Of a stretch of DNA of 64,000 nucleotides, positions 32,343 to 41,256 are shown one piece after another. Position numbers and translations under genes: made by a program. The first letter of the stretch is position 1. Each line of letters opens with the position of its first letter. The DNA lies in the NCBI RefSeq assembly GCF_027853915.1, contig NZ_JAQGLA010000002.1, forward strand, positions 1 through 64,000. Direction: 5' to 3'. Source of the stretch: Saccharopolyspora oryzae. GTDB lineage: Bacteria > Actinomycetota > Actinomycetes > Mycobacteriales > Pseudonocardiaceae. The notes beneath the pieces are model-generated. The model saw nothing but the letters and a program-made list of their open reading frames with translations, ran no database searches and had not been told where the DNA came from.

Positions 32343-33554
32343 GTGGCCGGGCCGCTGGACGGCGTGCGGGTCATCGACCTGACGTCGAACTTCATGGGTC
32401 CCTACGCCTCGCTGCTGCTCGCCGACATGGGCGCCGACGTCACCAAGGTCGAGTCACTGCAAGGCGACACGACCCGTGGCGTCGGGCCATGTCGCAACCC
32501 CGGTATGAGCGCGATCTTCCTGCACCTCAACCGGAACAAGCGCAGCATCGTCCTGGACCTCAAGACCGCCGGGGGCAATGCCGCGCTCAAGAGGATGCTG
32601 AGCAGCGCCGACGTCCTGCTGCACAGCATCAGGCCGAAGTCGATGACCAAGCTCGGTCTGTCCTACGAAGACACCCGCTCGATCAACCCGCGGCTCGTCT
32701 ACTGCGGGGCCTTCGGTTTCGGGCAGAACGGTCCGCACGCGGACCGCCCGGCCTACGACGACCTGATCCAGGCCGCCGTGGGGATGCCCGTTCTGCAGAG
32801 CCGCAAGTCGGGCCCGCCCGAGTACGTGGCCACCGCGATCGCGGACCGCGTCGTCGGCATGGCCGCCACTTCGGCGGTGTCGATGGCGCTGTTCAGACGG
32901 GAGCGGACCGGACGAGGGCAGGAAGTCCAGGTGCCGATGTTCGAGACGTTCGCGCACTTCGTGATGGGCGATCACCTCTACGGGCACACCTTCGTCCCGT
33001 CCATCGGCGACTCCGGCTACGCGCGGATGATGAACCCGGACCGGCGTCCGTACCGGACCTCGGACGGGCACATCGGGGTCAACGTCTACACCGACCGGCA
33101 CTGGCGGCGGTTCTTCGAGTTGTCCGGGCACCCGCACCTGGCCGAGGATCCGCGTTTCGCCGACATCCACGGCCGGACCGAGCACATCGGCCTGCTGTAC
33201 GAGTTCCTGGCGGAAGTCTTCGAGACCAAGAGCACCGACGAGTGGCTAGAACTGCTGACCGAGGCCGACATCCCGGTCATCCGGATGAACACCCCCGAGA
33301 CGCTGCTCGACGACCCGCACCTGGCCGAGGTGGGCTTCTTCGTCGACGAGCAGCACCCGACGGAAGGCCGGCTCCGGATGCTGGGGATCCCCCAGCAGTG
33401 GAGCGAGAGCAAGCCGGAGCTGCGCTTCCCCGCGCCGCGGCTGGGCGAGCACACCGAACAGCTGCTGACCGAGTACGGCTTCGCCCGGGCCGAGATCGAC
33501 GACTTGCTGGCCTCTGGTGCCGCGGTCGCCGCCGATCCGGTCCGGGGCGTTTGA
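32343..33554 (+). CDS. CaiB/BaiF-type CoA-transferase
   Basis: A 403-residue class III CoA-transferase. GPLDGVRVIDLTSNFMGPYASLLLADMGADVTKVE opens it, CGAFGFGQNGPHADRPAYDDLIQAAVG follows, and an Asp in ATAIADRVVG occupies the nucleophile position. It begins with a GTG one base after the DUF35 stop, with GGAGC before it, so it is translationally coupled to the retro-aldolase genes. It may load CoA on the entering acid or recycle CoA from the product. A second, different CoA-transferase follows 68 bases later. Confidence 0.9.
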   Translation: MAGPLDGVRVIDLTSNFMGPYASLLLADMGADVTKVESLQGDTTRGVGPCRNPGMSAIFLHLNRNKRSIVLDLKTAGGNAALKRMLSSADVLLHSIRPKSMTKLGLSYEDTRSINPRLVYCGAFGFGQNGPHADRPAYDDLIQAAVGMPVLQSRKSGPPEYVATAIADRVVGMAATSAVSMALFRRERTGRGQEVQVPMFETFAHFVMGDHLYGHTFVPSIGDSGYARMMNPDRRPYRTSDGHIGVNVYTDRHWRRFFELSGHPHLAEDPRFADIHGRTEHIGLLYEFLAEVFETKSTDEWLELLTEADIPVIRMNTPETLLDDPHLAEVGFFVDEQHPTEGRLRMLGIPQQWSESKPELRFPAPRLGEHTEQLLTEYGFARAEIDDLLASGAAVAADPVRGV

Positions 33555-33621
33555 ACCCCGGTTCGCGGGAAACGCATTCCTCACAACTGCAACAAACGGT
33601 CGTCTAGGGAAGCGGAGAGCA

Positions 33622-34773
33622 ATGATGCTACGTGACCTGCCCCTGTCCGGGGTCGTCGTGGTGGAGCTGAGCGACAGCGCCTCCGCGCCGTTCGCCGGGA
33701 AGATCCTCGCGGAGCTCGGCGCCGAGGTGTGGAAGGTGGAACGGCCCACGGGCGACTCTGCGCGCGGCTGGGGCCCGAGCACATGGAAGGGCAGCGGTGC
33801 CGCCTTCCACGCGCTCAACGGCGGCAAGCGCTGCGTCAGCCTGGACATCAAGGACCGGGACCAGCTCGCGACGCTGCACCGGCTGATCGCCGAACGAGCC
33901 GACGTCTTCATCCACAACCTCCGGCCCGGCACCAGCGCGAAGTACGGGCTGGACGCGGACAGCCTCCGGGTCACCAAACCCGAGCTGGTCCACTGCGAGA
34001 TCGGGGCGTTCGGGCACGTCGGACCGCTGCGCAACTACCCCGGCTACGACCCGCTCATGCAGGCGTTCTCCGGAATCATGAGCATCACCGGTGAGGACGG
34101 GCAGCCGCCGGTGCGCGCCGGTGTGTCCATCATCGACTTCGGATCCGCGATGTGGGCTGTGATCGGCATCCTCTCGGCCCTGTACCGGCGCCAGGCGAAG
34201 CACAGCGGTGCGACGGTCAGCGGTTCGTTGCTGGAGACCGCCATCGCGTGGATGTCCGTTGGTATCGCCAACTACAACGCCGACGGCCACCCCGGTGGCC
34301 GGCACGGCTCGGGCGCCGTCTTCATCGTGCCGCACCGCGCCTACTCGACGGCCGACGGAGACCTGATCGTCAGCTGCGCCAACGACTCGCTGTTCGCCAT
34401 GCTGTGCGAGGCGCTCGAGCATCCGGAGTGGGCCGCCGACGAGCGGTTCGCGACGAACCAGGCCCGGCTGCGGAACCGGGCGGAGATCGACCGGCTGATC
34501 GGCAACCAGCTCAGTCAGCAGCCCAGCGTCCACTGGCAGGAACTGCTGCAGGAACACGGGATCCCGGTGGCCCCCGTCCAGACCGTCGCCGACGTGGTCG
34601 CCCACGAGCAGACCCGGGAACTGGACATCATCGGCAAGACCGAGGAGGACGGCCTCGGCCTGGTCGGCCTGCCCCTGTCCTTCGACGGCAAGCGCCCACC
34701 GCCGCTGCACGCCGCGCGCGACATCGGCGCGGACAACGACCAGCTCGACGCAGCGCTGAAGACGCGGAGCTGA
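33622..34773 (+). CDS. CaiB/BaiF-type CoA-transferase
   Basis: A 383-residue class III CoA-transferase: LSGVVVVELSDSASAPFAGKILAELGAEVWKVERPTGDSARGWGPS, CEIGAFGHVGPLRNYPGYDPLMQAFSG, and an Asp in VSIIDFGSAMW at the nucleophile region. The ATG at 33622 follows GGAGAGC; the frame upstream to 33517 overlaps the previous gene and is discarded. The protein is not closely similar to the neighbouring transferase, so the pair is not a recent duplication. It ends the operon that starts at 28988 and is followed by a hairpin. Confidence 0.9.
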   Translation: MMLRDLPLSGVVVVELSDSASAPFAGKILAELGAEVWKVERPTGDSARGWGPSTWKGSGAAFHALNGGKRCVSLDIKDRDQLATLHRLIAERADVFIHNLRPGTSAKYGLDADSLRVTKPELVHCEIGAFGHVGPLRNYPGYDPLMQAFSGIMSITGEDGQPPVRAGVSIIDFGSAMWAVIGILSALYRRQAKHSGATVSGSLLETAIAWMSVGIANYNADGHPGGRHGSGAVFIVPHRAYSTADGDLIVSCANDSLFAMLCEALEHPEWAADERFATNQARLRNRAEIDRLIGNQLSQQPSVHWQELLQEHGIPVAPVQTVADVVAHEQTRELDIIGKTEEDGLGLVGLPLSFDGKRPPPLHAARDIGADNDQLDAALKTRS

Positions 34774-34783
34774 TCGCCAACGA

Positions 34784-34819
34784 CGCCTGGTCGGGCAGAC
34801 ATGTCCGTCCGACCAGGCG
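34784..34819 (+). terminator. Hairpin terminator
   Basis: CGCCTGGTCGG pairs perfectly with CCGACCAGGCG around a 14-base loop, ten bases after the CoA-transferase stop, followed by CTCTTTG. Confidence 0.78.
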
Positions 34820-34832
34820 ACCTCTTTGTTTC

Positions 34833-34846
34833 ACATAATATTTTGT
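34833..34846. promoter_or_regulatory. AT-rich palindromic operator candidate, copy 12
   Basis: ACATAATATTTTGT matches 12 of 14 positions of the consensus, and with one more base on each side it forms CACA...TGTG arms. It lies 67 bases before the start of the MHS transporter. Confidence 0.6.
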
Positions 34847-34913
34847 GTATCTTATGGCCCTCCTGTCCATGTGGTGGCAACCACACGGGACTGCAACAGC
34901 GAAGGGTCGATCG

Positions 34914-36296
34914 ATGACGCTTGGACCACCCGCAACCGGATCCGCACCACCGCAGCCCCCGAAGAGCGTGGGCCCCGCCGTCGTGATCGGCACGACGCTC
35001 GAGTGGTTCGACTTCTACCTCTACGCCTCCATGGCGGCGCTGGTGTTCGGGAAGATCTTCTTCCCCTCGGGCAACTCGTCCCTAAGCACCTTGGCGGCCT
35101 TCGCGACCTTCGCGGTCGGCTTCCTGGCCCGCCCGCTGGGCGGGGTGCTCTTCGGAGCGCTCGGCGACAAGATCGGCCGGAAGGCAGTCCTCTCGCTCAG
35201 CCTGCTGCTCATGGGCATCGCATCGGGGCTCATCGGCCTGCTGCCCCCTTTTGCGTCGATCGGCATCGCGGCGCCAGTGCTCCTGGTGGTCCTGCGGATC
35301 CTGCAGGGCTTCGGGGCGAGCGCGGAGCTGGGCAGCGCCATCACCGTGGCCTACGAGTACGCCGACGAGAAGACGAAGGGGCGCTACGCAGCGCTTCCCG
35401 CGCTGGGAGCGCAGATCGGTCTGCTGGCGGCATCGCTGGCGGTCACCGCCGTCACCAGCTTCGGCAACGAGTTCCTCTACAGCTGGGGTTGGCGGATCCC
35501 GTTCATCGCCAGCTTCGCCCTCGTCGGCGTGGGCTGGTGGATCCGCCGCAACATGCCCGAGACACCGGAATTCGAGCAGGTGGCGAAGGATGCCCGCAAG
35601 CGCAAGGGGATCCACGTCCTGCGCGACCTGGTGCGGTCCGATTGGCGCGGCCTGCTGGTCGTGGCGGCGGTCTACGGGGGCTACGCAGCGATCTCGTACA
35701 CCTTCAAGACCTTTTCCCTGTCCTACCTCACCGAATTCCAAGGCGTCGCCGCCAACGTGGGATCGTTCGGCATCACCTTGGCCAGCGCGGTCGCCATCAT
35801 CGCGGTCCCGCTCATCGGCCGCATCTGCGACCGGACCTCGATCCGCCGCGTCATGGTGGTCGGCGCGATCGGGGTCCTCCTGCTCTCCTTCCCGATGTTC
35901 TGGGTCCTCGACACCGGACGCCCCGGTTACATCTGGGCGTTGCTGATGTTGGCAACAGGTGTCCTCGCCCCGATCATCATCGTGGCGAGCAGCCCGTTCA
36001 TGGCACAGCAGTTCCCGACAGAGGTCCGTTCCTCGGGCCTCGGCGCTGGACGGGAGATCAGCGGTGCGGTGGCCGGCGGTCTCGCCCCGCTGGCCGCGCT
36101 GGCCATGGTCACCATGTCGCCCAGCCACTCGACCTGGGGCGTGTCCCTGCTGATCGCGGCTTCTGCTGTCCTGGTGCTCCTGGGCGCGCTCTTCGACCAG
36201 AAGCACCGCGTCGATTCCCGATCAGCGGCGAACCCCACCGGCTCGACCGGCGTTGACTCGGGTGAGACCACCGCTAGCCGGGCATCTGCAGACTGA
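34914..36296 (+). CDS. MFS transporter, metabolite:H+ symporter type (copy 2)
   Basis: A 460-residue twelve-helix MHS-family symporter: VVIGTTLEWFDFYLYASMAALVFGKIFFP as first helix, LFGALGDKIGRKAVL as the loop 2-3 motif, and RNMPETPEFEQVAKDARKRKG as the central loop. Probable uptake system for an organic acid used by the neighbouring enzymes. The frame is open from 34845, but the ATG at 34914 after GAAGGG gives the normal N-terminus. It shares the fold and about the same length with the copy at 24850-26181, and both have AT-rich sites upstream. Confidence 0.9.
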   Translation: MTLGPPATGSAPPQPPKSVGPAVVIGTTLEWFDFYLYASMAALVFGKIFFPSGNSSLSTLAAFATFAVGFLARPLGGVLFGALGDKIGRKAVLSLSLLLMGIASGLIGLLPPFASIGIAAPVLLVVLRILQGFGASAELGSAITVAYEYADEKTKGRYAALPALGAQIGLLAASLAVTAVTSFGNEFLYSWGWRIPFIASFALVGVGWWIRRNMPETPEFEQVAKDARKRKGIHVLRDLVRSDWRGLLVVAAVYGGYAAISYTFKTFSLSYLTEFQGVAANVGSFGITLASAVAIIAVPLIGRICDRTSIRRVMVVGAIGVLLLSFPMFWVLDTGRPGYIWALLMLATGVLAPIIIVASSPFMAQQFPTEVRSSGLGAGREISGAVAGGLAPLAALAMVTMSPSHSTWGVSLLIAASAVLVLLGALFDQKHRVDSRSAANPTGSTGVDSGETTASRASAD

Positions 36297-36302
36297 CCGG
36301 AT

Positions 36303-36331
36303 ACCCCGGCCGGAACACCTCCGGCCGGGGT
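36303..36331. terminator. Bidirectional hairpin terminator
   Basis: ACCCCGGCCGGA and its exact complement surround a five-base loop between the convergent MFS genes ending at 36296 and 36340. Confidence 0.82.
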
Positions 36332-36339
36332 CCCGCTGC

Positions 36340-37596
36340 TCAGCATTCCCGCTGGCTGCCGCGCATCTTGGCAGGGCGGCAGGCCCACGCGGTGACCGCC
36401 ACCAGCGCGGCGGCGATCACCAGGGCCACCGGAACGGAGAACACGTCCGCCAACGCCCCGTTGAGCAGCGCAGCGATCGGGCGCGACCCGACGAAGCATG
36501 CCAGCCACAAGCTCATCACGCGCCCGCGCAGCGAGTCCGGGACGGCGACCTGGAGCAACGTCGTCAAGCTGGTGAGCGCCACGGACATCCCGGCGCCAGC
36601 GAAGGCGAATGCGCCTACCAGCACCGCGATGGGCGGCGACAACGCGAGCACGGCGGTGGCCGCGCCGAGCACGCACAGCCCGCCGGCCACGAGCTGCGAA
36701 CGCCCGAACCACCGCTCCAGCGGCCCCATGACCACGACGCCGAGCGCGGCTCCGATGCCGAACGCCGACGCGAAGATCCCGACCGTGGCCGTGTCACCCC
36801 CTGCGGCCTCGGCGATGGCCGGGGCGAGGGTGAGCGCCGGGTCGGCTGCCACGCCGATGGTGACGATCCCGAGCAGGATCAACCCCATCCTGCGCTCGCG
36901 GCGCACGTACTGCACCGCCACCCGCATCGAGTTGTCCGCCTCGGGATCGCGCTCCTCGGGCTCGTCGACGCGGAGCACGGCGACGACGGCGGAGAAGAGC
37001 ACGTTGGTCGCAGCGGCGACGAACAACGCCGCCCCGGGACCGGACCAGGCGATCAGCAGCGCGCCGAGCGCCGGGCCGGTGGACCTGCCCACGAGCATCG
37101 GCAGCGAGTCCAACCGGACAGCCGTCGGGATCTCGGCTTCCCGGACCAGCGCGGGGACGATCGCGAGCAGCGCCGGCCCGCCCAGCACGAGCCCCATGCC
37201 CATGACCAGGGATGCAGCCAGGATCATCACCCTGCCCACGGGACCGTCGCTGCCGTCGAGCAGGCACCAGACGCCGAGCGCGGCGGATCCGGCGGTGCAG
37301 ACGAGGCGGCCGAGGATGATCTGTAGCCGCCGATCTCCTCGGTCGGCGGCGACACCGCTCGCACCCACGAAGAGCAACTGCGGACCGAACTGCACGACGC
37401 TGACCAGCCCGACGTAGAGCACCGAGCCGGTGAGTTGGTACGCGAGCACTGCGGCGATGACGTTGTGGCTCCACAACCCCGCGAGGGAGAGCGTCTTGCC
37501 GAAGAAGAACGTACCGAAGCGGCGATCCCTGAGCAGTACCAGCGCGGGGCGAGGGCTCACCTCGGTCACCGGCGCCCCCACTTCATTAGTTAGCAA
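36340..37596 (-). CDS. MFS transporter, EntS/MFS_3-like exporter
   Basis: A 418-residue MFS protein of a different subfamily from the two MHS symporters: LLRDRRFGTFFFGKTLSLAGLWSHNVIAAVLAYQLTG at the N-terminus and SLTTLLQVAVPDSLRGRVMSLWLACFVGSRPIAALLNGALADVF near the C-terminus, as in siderophore and drug exporters. Twelve hydrophobic segments can be seen. The start is uncertain: the open frame begins at a TTG (37596) without a ribosome site, and a GTG near 37570 after GGGGG is an alternative. Upstream is an AT-rich stretch with CTAACTAATGAAG on the coding strand. A role in export of a product or toxic intermediate is possible. Confidence 0.85.
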   Translation of the reverse strand: MLTNEVGAPVTEVSPRPALVLLRDRRFGTFFFGKTLSLAGLWSHNVIAAVLAYQLTGSVLYVGLVSVVQFGPQLLFVGASGVAADRGDRRLQIILGRLVCTAGSAALGVWCLLDGSDGPVGRVMILAASLVMGMGLVLGGPALLAIVPALVREAEIPTAVRLDSLPMLVGRSTGPALGALLIAWSGPGAALFVAAATNVLFSAVVAVLRVDEPEERDPEADNSMRVAVQYVRRERRMGLILLGIVTIGVAADPALTLAPAIAEAAGGDTATVGIFASAFGIGAALGVVVMGPLERWFGRSQLVAGGLCVLGAATAVLALSPPIAVLVGAFAFAGAGMSVALTSLTTLLQVAVPDSLRGRVMSLWLACFVGSRPIAALLNGALADVFSVPVALVIAAALVAVTAWACRPAKMRGSQREC

Positions 37597-37680
37597 CGAT
37601 AAATTATTGGCTGCAGACTACCACTGCGCAGAGCGAGCGAGGCCGACGCAGCAGAGCGAACTGCGGCGCCAGCCTCGCGA

Positions 37681-39105
37681 TCAGCTCCGGACCGCGGTGT
37701 CCTTCATGATCGTGCCGATGTCGGCGACGGTTTCGAGGTTCAGGACGGCGTCCACAATTCGGTCCACGTTGGACTCGGGGATGATTCCCTCCGCATTGCG
37801 GCGGAACTTGTCGGCGAGTTCGTCGTTGGTCATCGTGGTCTCCGGTTCCGGCGACTTGCTGCCCTTCGGGTAGCGCCGCTCCCCCACGAACACCTCACCG
37901 CGCGCCGACACCTCGATGCGGGCCGGACGGCTGGCGGCGTTGCCCTTGAGCATCTCAACGTAGTCCGGATGGACCTCGTGCGTCGTCCGGTCCATCAGGT
38001 CGAGCACGGACTTGCTGTGGATGAGCTCCGGGTCGTGCCAGGCCGGTCCTGGCGGCACGCGGTGCGCCCCGACCGCGAGTCCGTGAGCGATGCTGAACTG
38101 CGCGTCGTGCGGATGCTCGATGGTGCGGTTGAGCCAGAGCGGCTGCTCGACGAAACCCTCGACCAGCGCCTTGATGCTGTCGATCTCCTCCGGCTTCAGG
38201 TCGTTGTCCACCACGATCTCGCCAAGCGAATCCAGCAGCGCGTGCAGGATCCGGCAGTGCGGGTACGGCTTGAAGGTCTGCTCGGCTGGGAACCGCCACT
38301 CGCTCCCCAGCGCATCGGTGATGTTCTCGGGCTCCCAGCGCGTCGTCCCGATGAAGCGCGGGAAGCCGAACTCCCGGTCGTCGAGCACCTGCAGGTCTCC
38401 GCGGTGCCCCAGCTCTGCCATGTGCGCGGCGGTCAACGCGGACTGGGTCAGCGTACCGGCCAGCAGGTACTTGATCGTGGAGGTCGGCGTGTGCATGCTC
38501 CACGAGCGGAAGGAGTTGACCGGAGCGACGAGGCCGGCGATGCCGAGCGCGTGCGCCTGGACCTCGGGTGCGAGCCCCTTCAGCTTGGTGATCGCCGCGG
38601 TCGCCCCGAAGACGGTGCTGCTGTAGCCGTAGACCTTCGGGGTGTTCACCTCGCCGTCCTTGACGTCGCGCAGGTAGTCCATCGCTTTGCCGATGCGGTA
38701 GGACATCTCGTGCGCGACGGCGACCGCGGTGATCAGGTCCTTGCCCGAAGCACCGGAGCTCTCCCCAACGGCGAGCGCGCCGGGCAGCACGTACGGGGTG
38801 ACGTGCCCGGGCGGGAGCACCGCATCGGAGTCGAGCGTGTTGATCAGCTCGCCGTTGGCGAACGACGCCCCGAACACCGAAACCCGTTCCGGCGTACCGA
38901 TGATGGTGGCATCACCGTCCGAACCCCCCGTCATCCGGCCGTAGTCGATGCCGATTCGGCCCTTGGGCTGGTTGACCGCGCCAAGTGCGCAACCGATCGA
39001 ATCCAGCACGATGCGCTTGGACTCCTCGACGACATCCGCTGGCAGCTGGGTGAAATCGCTGCGAGCGGTGAAGTCCGCCAGCTGTTCGACGATGGTGTTG
39101 GGCAT
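37681..39105 (-). CDS. MmgE/PrpD family protein (copy 2)
   Basis: A 474-residue MmgE/PrpD protein: SKRIVLDSIGCALGA, FANGELINTLDSDAVLPPGHVTPYVLPGALAVGE and KYLLAGTLTQSALTAAHMAELGHRGDLQVLDD are typical, with the two-domain length of the family. It shows only distant similarity to the copy at 20150-21544, so the two probably serve different substrates. The ATG at 39105 follows GGAAGGA. It lies 17 bases downstream of the SDR at 39123-39926 on the same strand and forms an operon with it. Confidence 0.88.
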   Translation of the reverse strand: MPNTIVEQLADFTARSDFTQLPADVVEESKRIVLDSIGCALGAVNQPKGRIGIDYGRMTGGSDGDATIIGTPERVSVFGASFANGELINTLDSDAVLPPGHVTPYVLPGALAVGESSGASGKDLITAVAVAHEMSYRIGKAMDYLRDVKDGEVNTPKVYGYSSTVFGATAAITKLKGLAPEVQAHALGIAGLVAPVNSFRSWSMHTPTSTIKYLLAGTLTQSALTAAHMAELGHRGDLQVLDDREFGFPRFIGTTRWEPENITDALGSEWRFPAEQTFKPYPHCRILHALLDSLGEIVVDNDLKPEEIDSIKALVEGFVEQPLWLNRTIEHPHDAQFSIAHGLAVGAHRVPPGPAWHDPELIHSKSVLDLMDRTTHEVHPDYVEMLKGNAASRPARIEVSARGEVFVGERRYPKGSKSPEPETTMTNDELADKFRRNAEGIIPESNVDRIVDAVLNLETVADIGTIMKDTAVRS

Positions 39106-39122
39106 TGCGGGGATTCCTTCCG

Positions 39123-39926
39123 TCAGACTGCTGCGCCGCGCAGCGTTCGGCCGCCGTCCACGACGACCTGGGTTCCGGTCATGTAGGCCGCGAGGTCGGA
39201 GGCGAGGAACAGGGCCACCCGGCCGATCTCGTCCGGCAGGCCCATCCGCCCCATCGGGACCACCGCTTCGAACGCATCGAGCACGTCGTCGTCGAGCGGT
39301 CCGAGGCCGGGAGTTCGGATGCCGCCGGGTGCAACGGAGTTGACCGAGATGCCGTGCGGGGCGAGCTCCAGTGCCATGGTCTTGATCAAGCCGGCGACGC
39401 CGTGCTTCGACGCGCCGTAGTGCCCCATCCCGACCAACGACGGGGTCAGGGATTCGATGGAGCTCACCACGACGATCCGGCCACCGCTGCCCTGCGCGAT
39501 CATCTGCCGGGCGGCCGCCTGCGAGCAGGCCATGACGCCCAGCAGGTTGACCTCGAGCGTGCGCCGGGCGGTCTCCAAGCTCGTCTCCAGGAATGGCGAG
39601 ATCCCGTAAATACCAGCGTTGTTCACGAAGATGTCCAGGGCGCCAAACCGGTCGACGGCTGCGCGCACCATGGCTTCCGCGTCCTCCGGATCGCTGACGT
39701 CGCCGACGACCGCGTGGATCCGGTCGGATTCCGAGAACTCCGCCACCGCCTGCTCCGCGGCGGCGCCGTTGATGTCCGACAGCACGGTGTTGGCACCGGC
39801 TTCGTGCAGGCGGCGCACGATGCCGAGGCCGATGCCCATAGCGCCGCCGACGACGAGGGCCGTCTTGCCCGTCAGGTCCACCAGCTCACCGATGGACACC
39901 GATTCTGCAGCAGGGAATTTGGTCAT
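39123..39926 (-). CDS. Short-chain dehydrogenase
   Basis: A 267-residue SDR with a short N-terminal extension before the cofactor loop (VVGGAMGIGLG, 26-35), DVSDPEDAEAMV, NNAGIYGISPF (102-112), the YxxxK pair Y170/K174, and the C-terminal FLASDLAAYMTGTQVVVDGG. Probable dehydrogenase for a cyclic or hydroxyacyl substrate. It is upstream of, and coupled to, MmgE/PrpD copy 2. It is divergent from the LysR gene, whose regulator might act on it; the AT-rich palindrome at 40130 lies in this divergent gap. Confidence 0.9.
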   Translation of the reverse strand: MTKFPAAESVSIGELVDLTGKTALVVGGAMGIGLGIVRRLHEAGANTVLSDINGAAAEQAVAEFSESDRIHAVVGDVSDPEDAEAMVRAAVDRFGALDIFVNNAGIYGISPFLETSLETARRTLEVNLLGVMACSQAAARQMIAQGSGGRIVVVSSIESLTPSLVGMGHYGASKHGVAGLIKTMALELAPHGISVNSVAPGGIRTPGLGPLDDDVLDAFEAVVPMGRMGLPDEIGRVALFLASDLAAYMTGTQVVVDGGRTLRGAAV

Positions 39927-40129
39927 GGCAGAGGTAGCACCTCACAAGTTCGAGCTCTGGACATCCGGCCGAGGGACGTGAGGGAAACCTGCCCGGACGG
40001 CGCGTCCGGGCGCTCCAGCCTGAGCCGCGATGTCCATCTGGGGCCCGATGCATTCCCCGTTGGCCAGCGGGCATAGGCGCATTCCGGCATCGCCGCCTCT
40101 CCTCGCGACTCCGTGACGGTCGCGAAAAC

Positions 40130-40143
40130 TTAATATATATTGT
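40130..40143. promoter_or_regulatory. AT-rich palindromic operator candidate, copy 13
   Basis: TTAATATATATTGT matches 12 of 14 consensus positions and runs into GTTC, as at 22572 and 45349. It is 59 bases before the LysR start and about 200 bases before the divergent SDR. Confidence 0.62.
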
Positions 40144-40201
40144 GTTCATCAAGGGCGGAAGGGCAGCGAGCGCCGCGAGGCGGTCCGAAGGCGAGGGACG
40201 C

Positions 40202-41116
40202 ATGTTCAACCGGCTACACCTGATCCGCCAGGTCGACCTGTTCACGCTGCGGCTGTTCCTGTCCGCGATCGAGGAGAAGCAGATCGGGCTCGCCGCGATC
40301 CGGGAGAACATCGCGGCCTCCACGGCCACCAAGCGGATCCAGACCCTGGAGGACATCGCCGGCATCCAGCTCCTCGAGCGCGGCCCGAAAGGAGTCGCGC
40401 CGAGCCCTGCTGGCGCGGTCCTGGAGCGCTACGTTCGCGCGATCTTCGACAGCCTCGAGGACATGCGGTCCGAGATCGCCACCTTCACCGACGGAGTGCG
40501 CGGTGAGCTGGCGATCGCGTCCGCCCGATCCATCATCAATCCGTTCCTGGCCCGCGAACTGGGCGACTACTGCCGCGAGTACCCGCTGGTCGACCTGACC
40601 GTGCGCGAACTCGAGAACGCCGAGATCATCCACCAGGTCGCGCGCGGCGAGGCCGATATCGGTGTGTTCGCCGCCGCCTACGAACTCGATCTCGACGGCA
40701 TCGACGTCACCCCCTACCGGCAGGACCGCATCGTGGCCGTCGTGCCGGCCGACCACCAGCTCGCCGGCCGCTCCGGCGCGACCTTCCAGGACTTCCTGCC
40801 CGAGAACCTCATCGCGGTCGGCGCCATGGCCGGCGCGTTCCGCTCCGCCGCCCGCCGCCTCGGCCTGGACTTCGAGTCCAGGCACGTGGTGAAGAGCGCG
40901 AGCGTGGCCATCAGCCTGGTCCAAGCCGGGCTCGGCGTCACCGCGGTGCCCGAGTGCCTGCTCGACCACGACCTCCGCACCCGTGTCGCGGTCGTCGAAC
41001 TCACCGAGCCGTGGGCGGTGCGCAAGATCCACATCGCCACCGCGCACGGGCGCAGTCCGAGTCCGGCCGCGCGCGCACTGCTCAAGCAGCTGCTCGACCG
41101 CCCGCAGGACGCCTGA
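40202..41116 (+). CDS. LysR-family transcriptional regulator
   Basis: A 304-residue LysR regulator. The N-terminal winged helix (VDLFTLRLFLSAIEEKQIGLAAIRENIAASTATKRIQTLEDIAGIQLLERGPKGVAPSPAG) is complete, and a periplasmic-binding-type effector domain starts near residue 90 (GELAIASARSIINPFLARELGDY). The ATG at 40202 follows GAGGGA. It is divergent from the SDR-MmgE pair, the classical arrangement for a LysR target. The operator-like AT-rich site at 40130 is also consistent with control by the GntR regulators. Confidence 0.92.
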   Translation: MFNRLHLIRQVDLFTLRLFLSAIEEKQIGLAAIRENIAASTATKRIQTLEDIAGIQLLERGPKGVAPSPAGAVLERYVRAIFDSLEDMRSEIATFTDGVRGELAIASARSIINPFLARELGDYCREYPLVDLTVRELENAEIIHQVARGEADIGVFAAAYELDLDGIDVTPYRQDRIVAVVPADHQLAGRSGATFQDFLPENLIAVGAMAGAFRSAARRLGLDFESRHVVKSASVAISLVQAGLGVTAVPECLLDHDLRTRVAVVELTEPWAVRKIHIATAHGRSPSPAARALLKQLLDRPQDA

Positions 41117-41256
41117 GCCGCGCGTGCGGACCTCTGTTCTCGCCGCAGTACCGCAGCGCAGACCGGTACTCTCGCGAGATCGGTCCACGCTACCGAGGAG
41201 GCACCTGCTGCTGGCCCCGGGCCGCCCCCTCACCCGGGACCAGCTCTCCGCCCTCT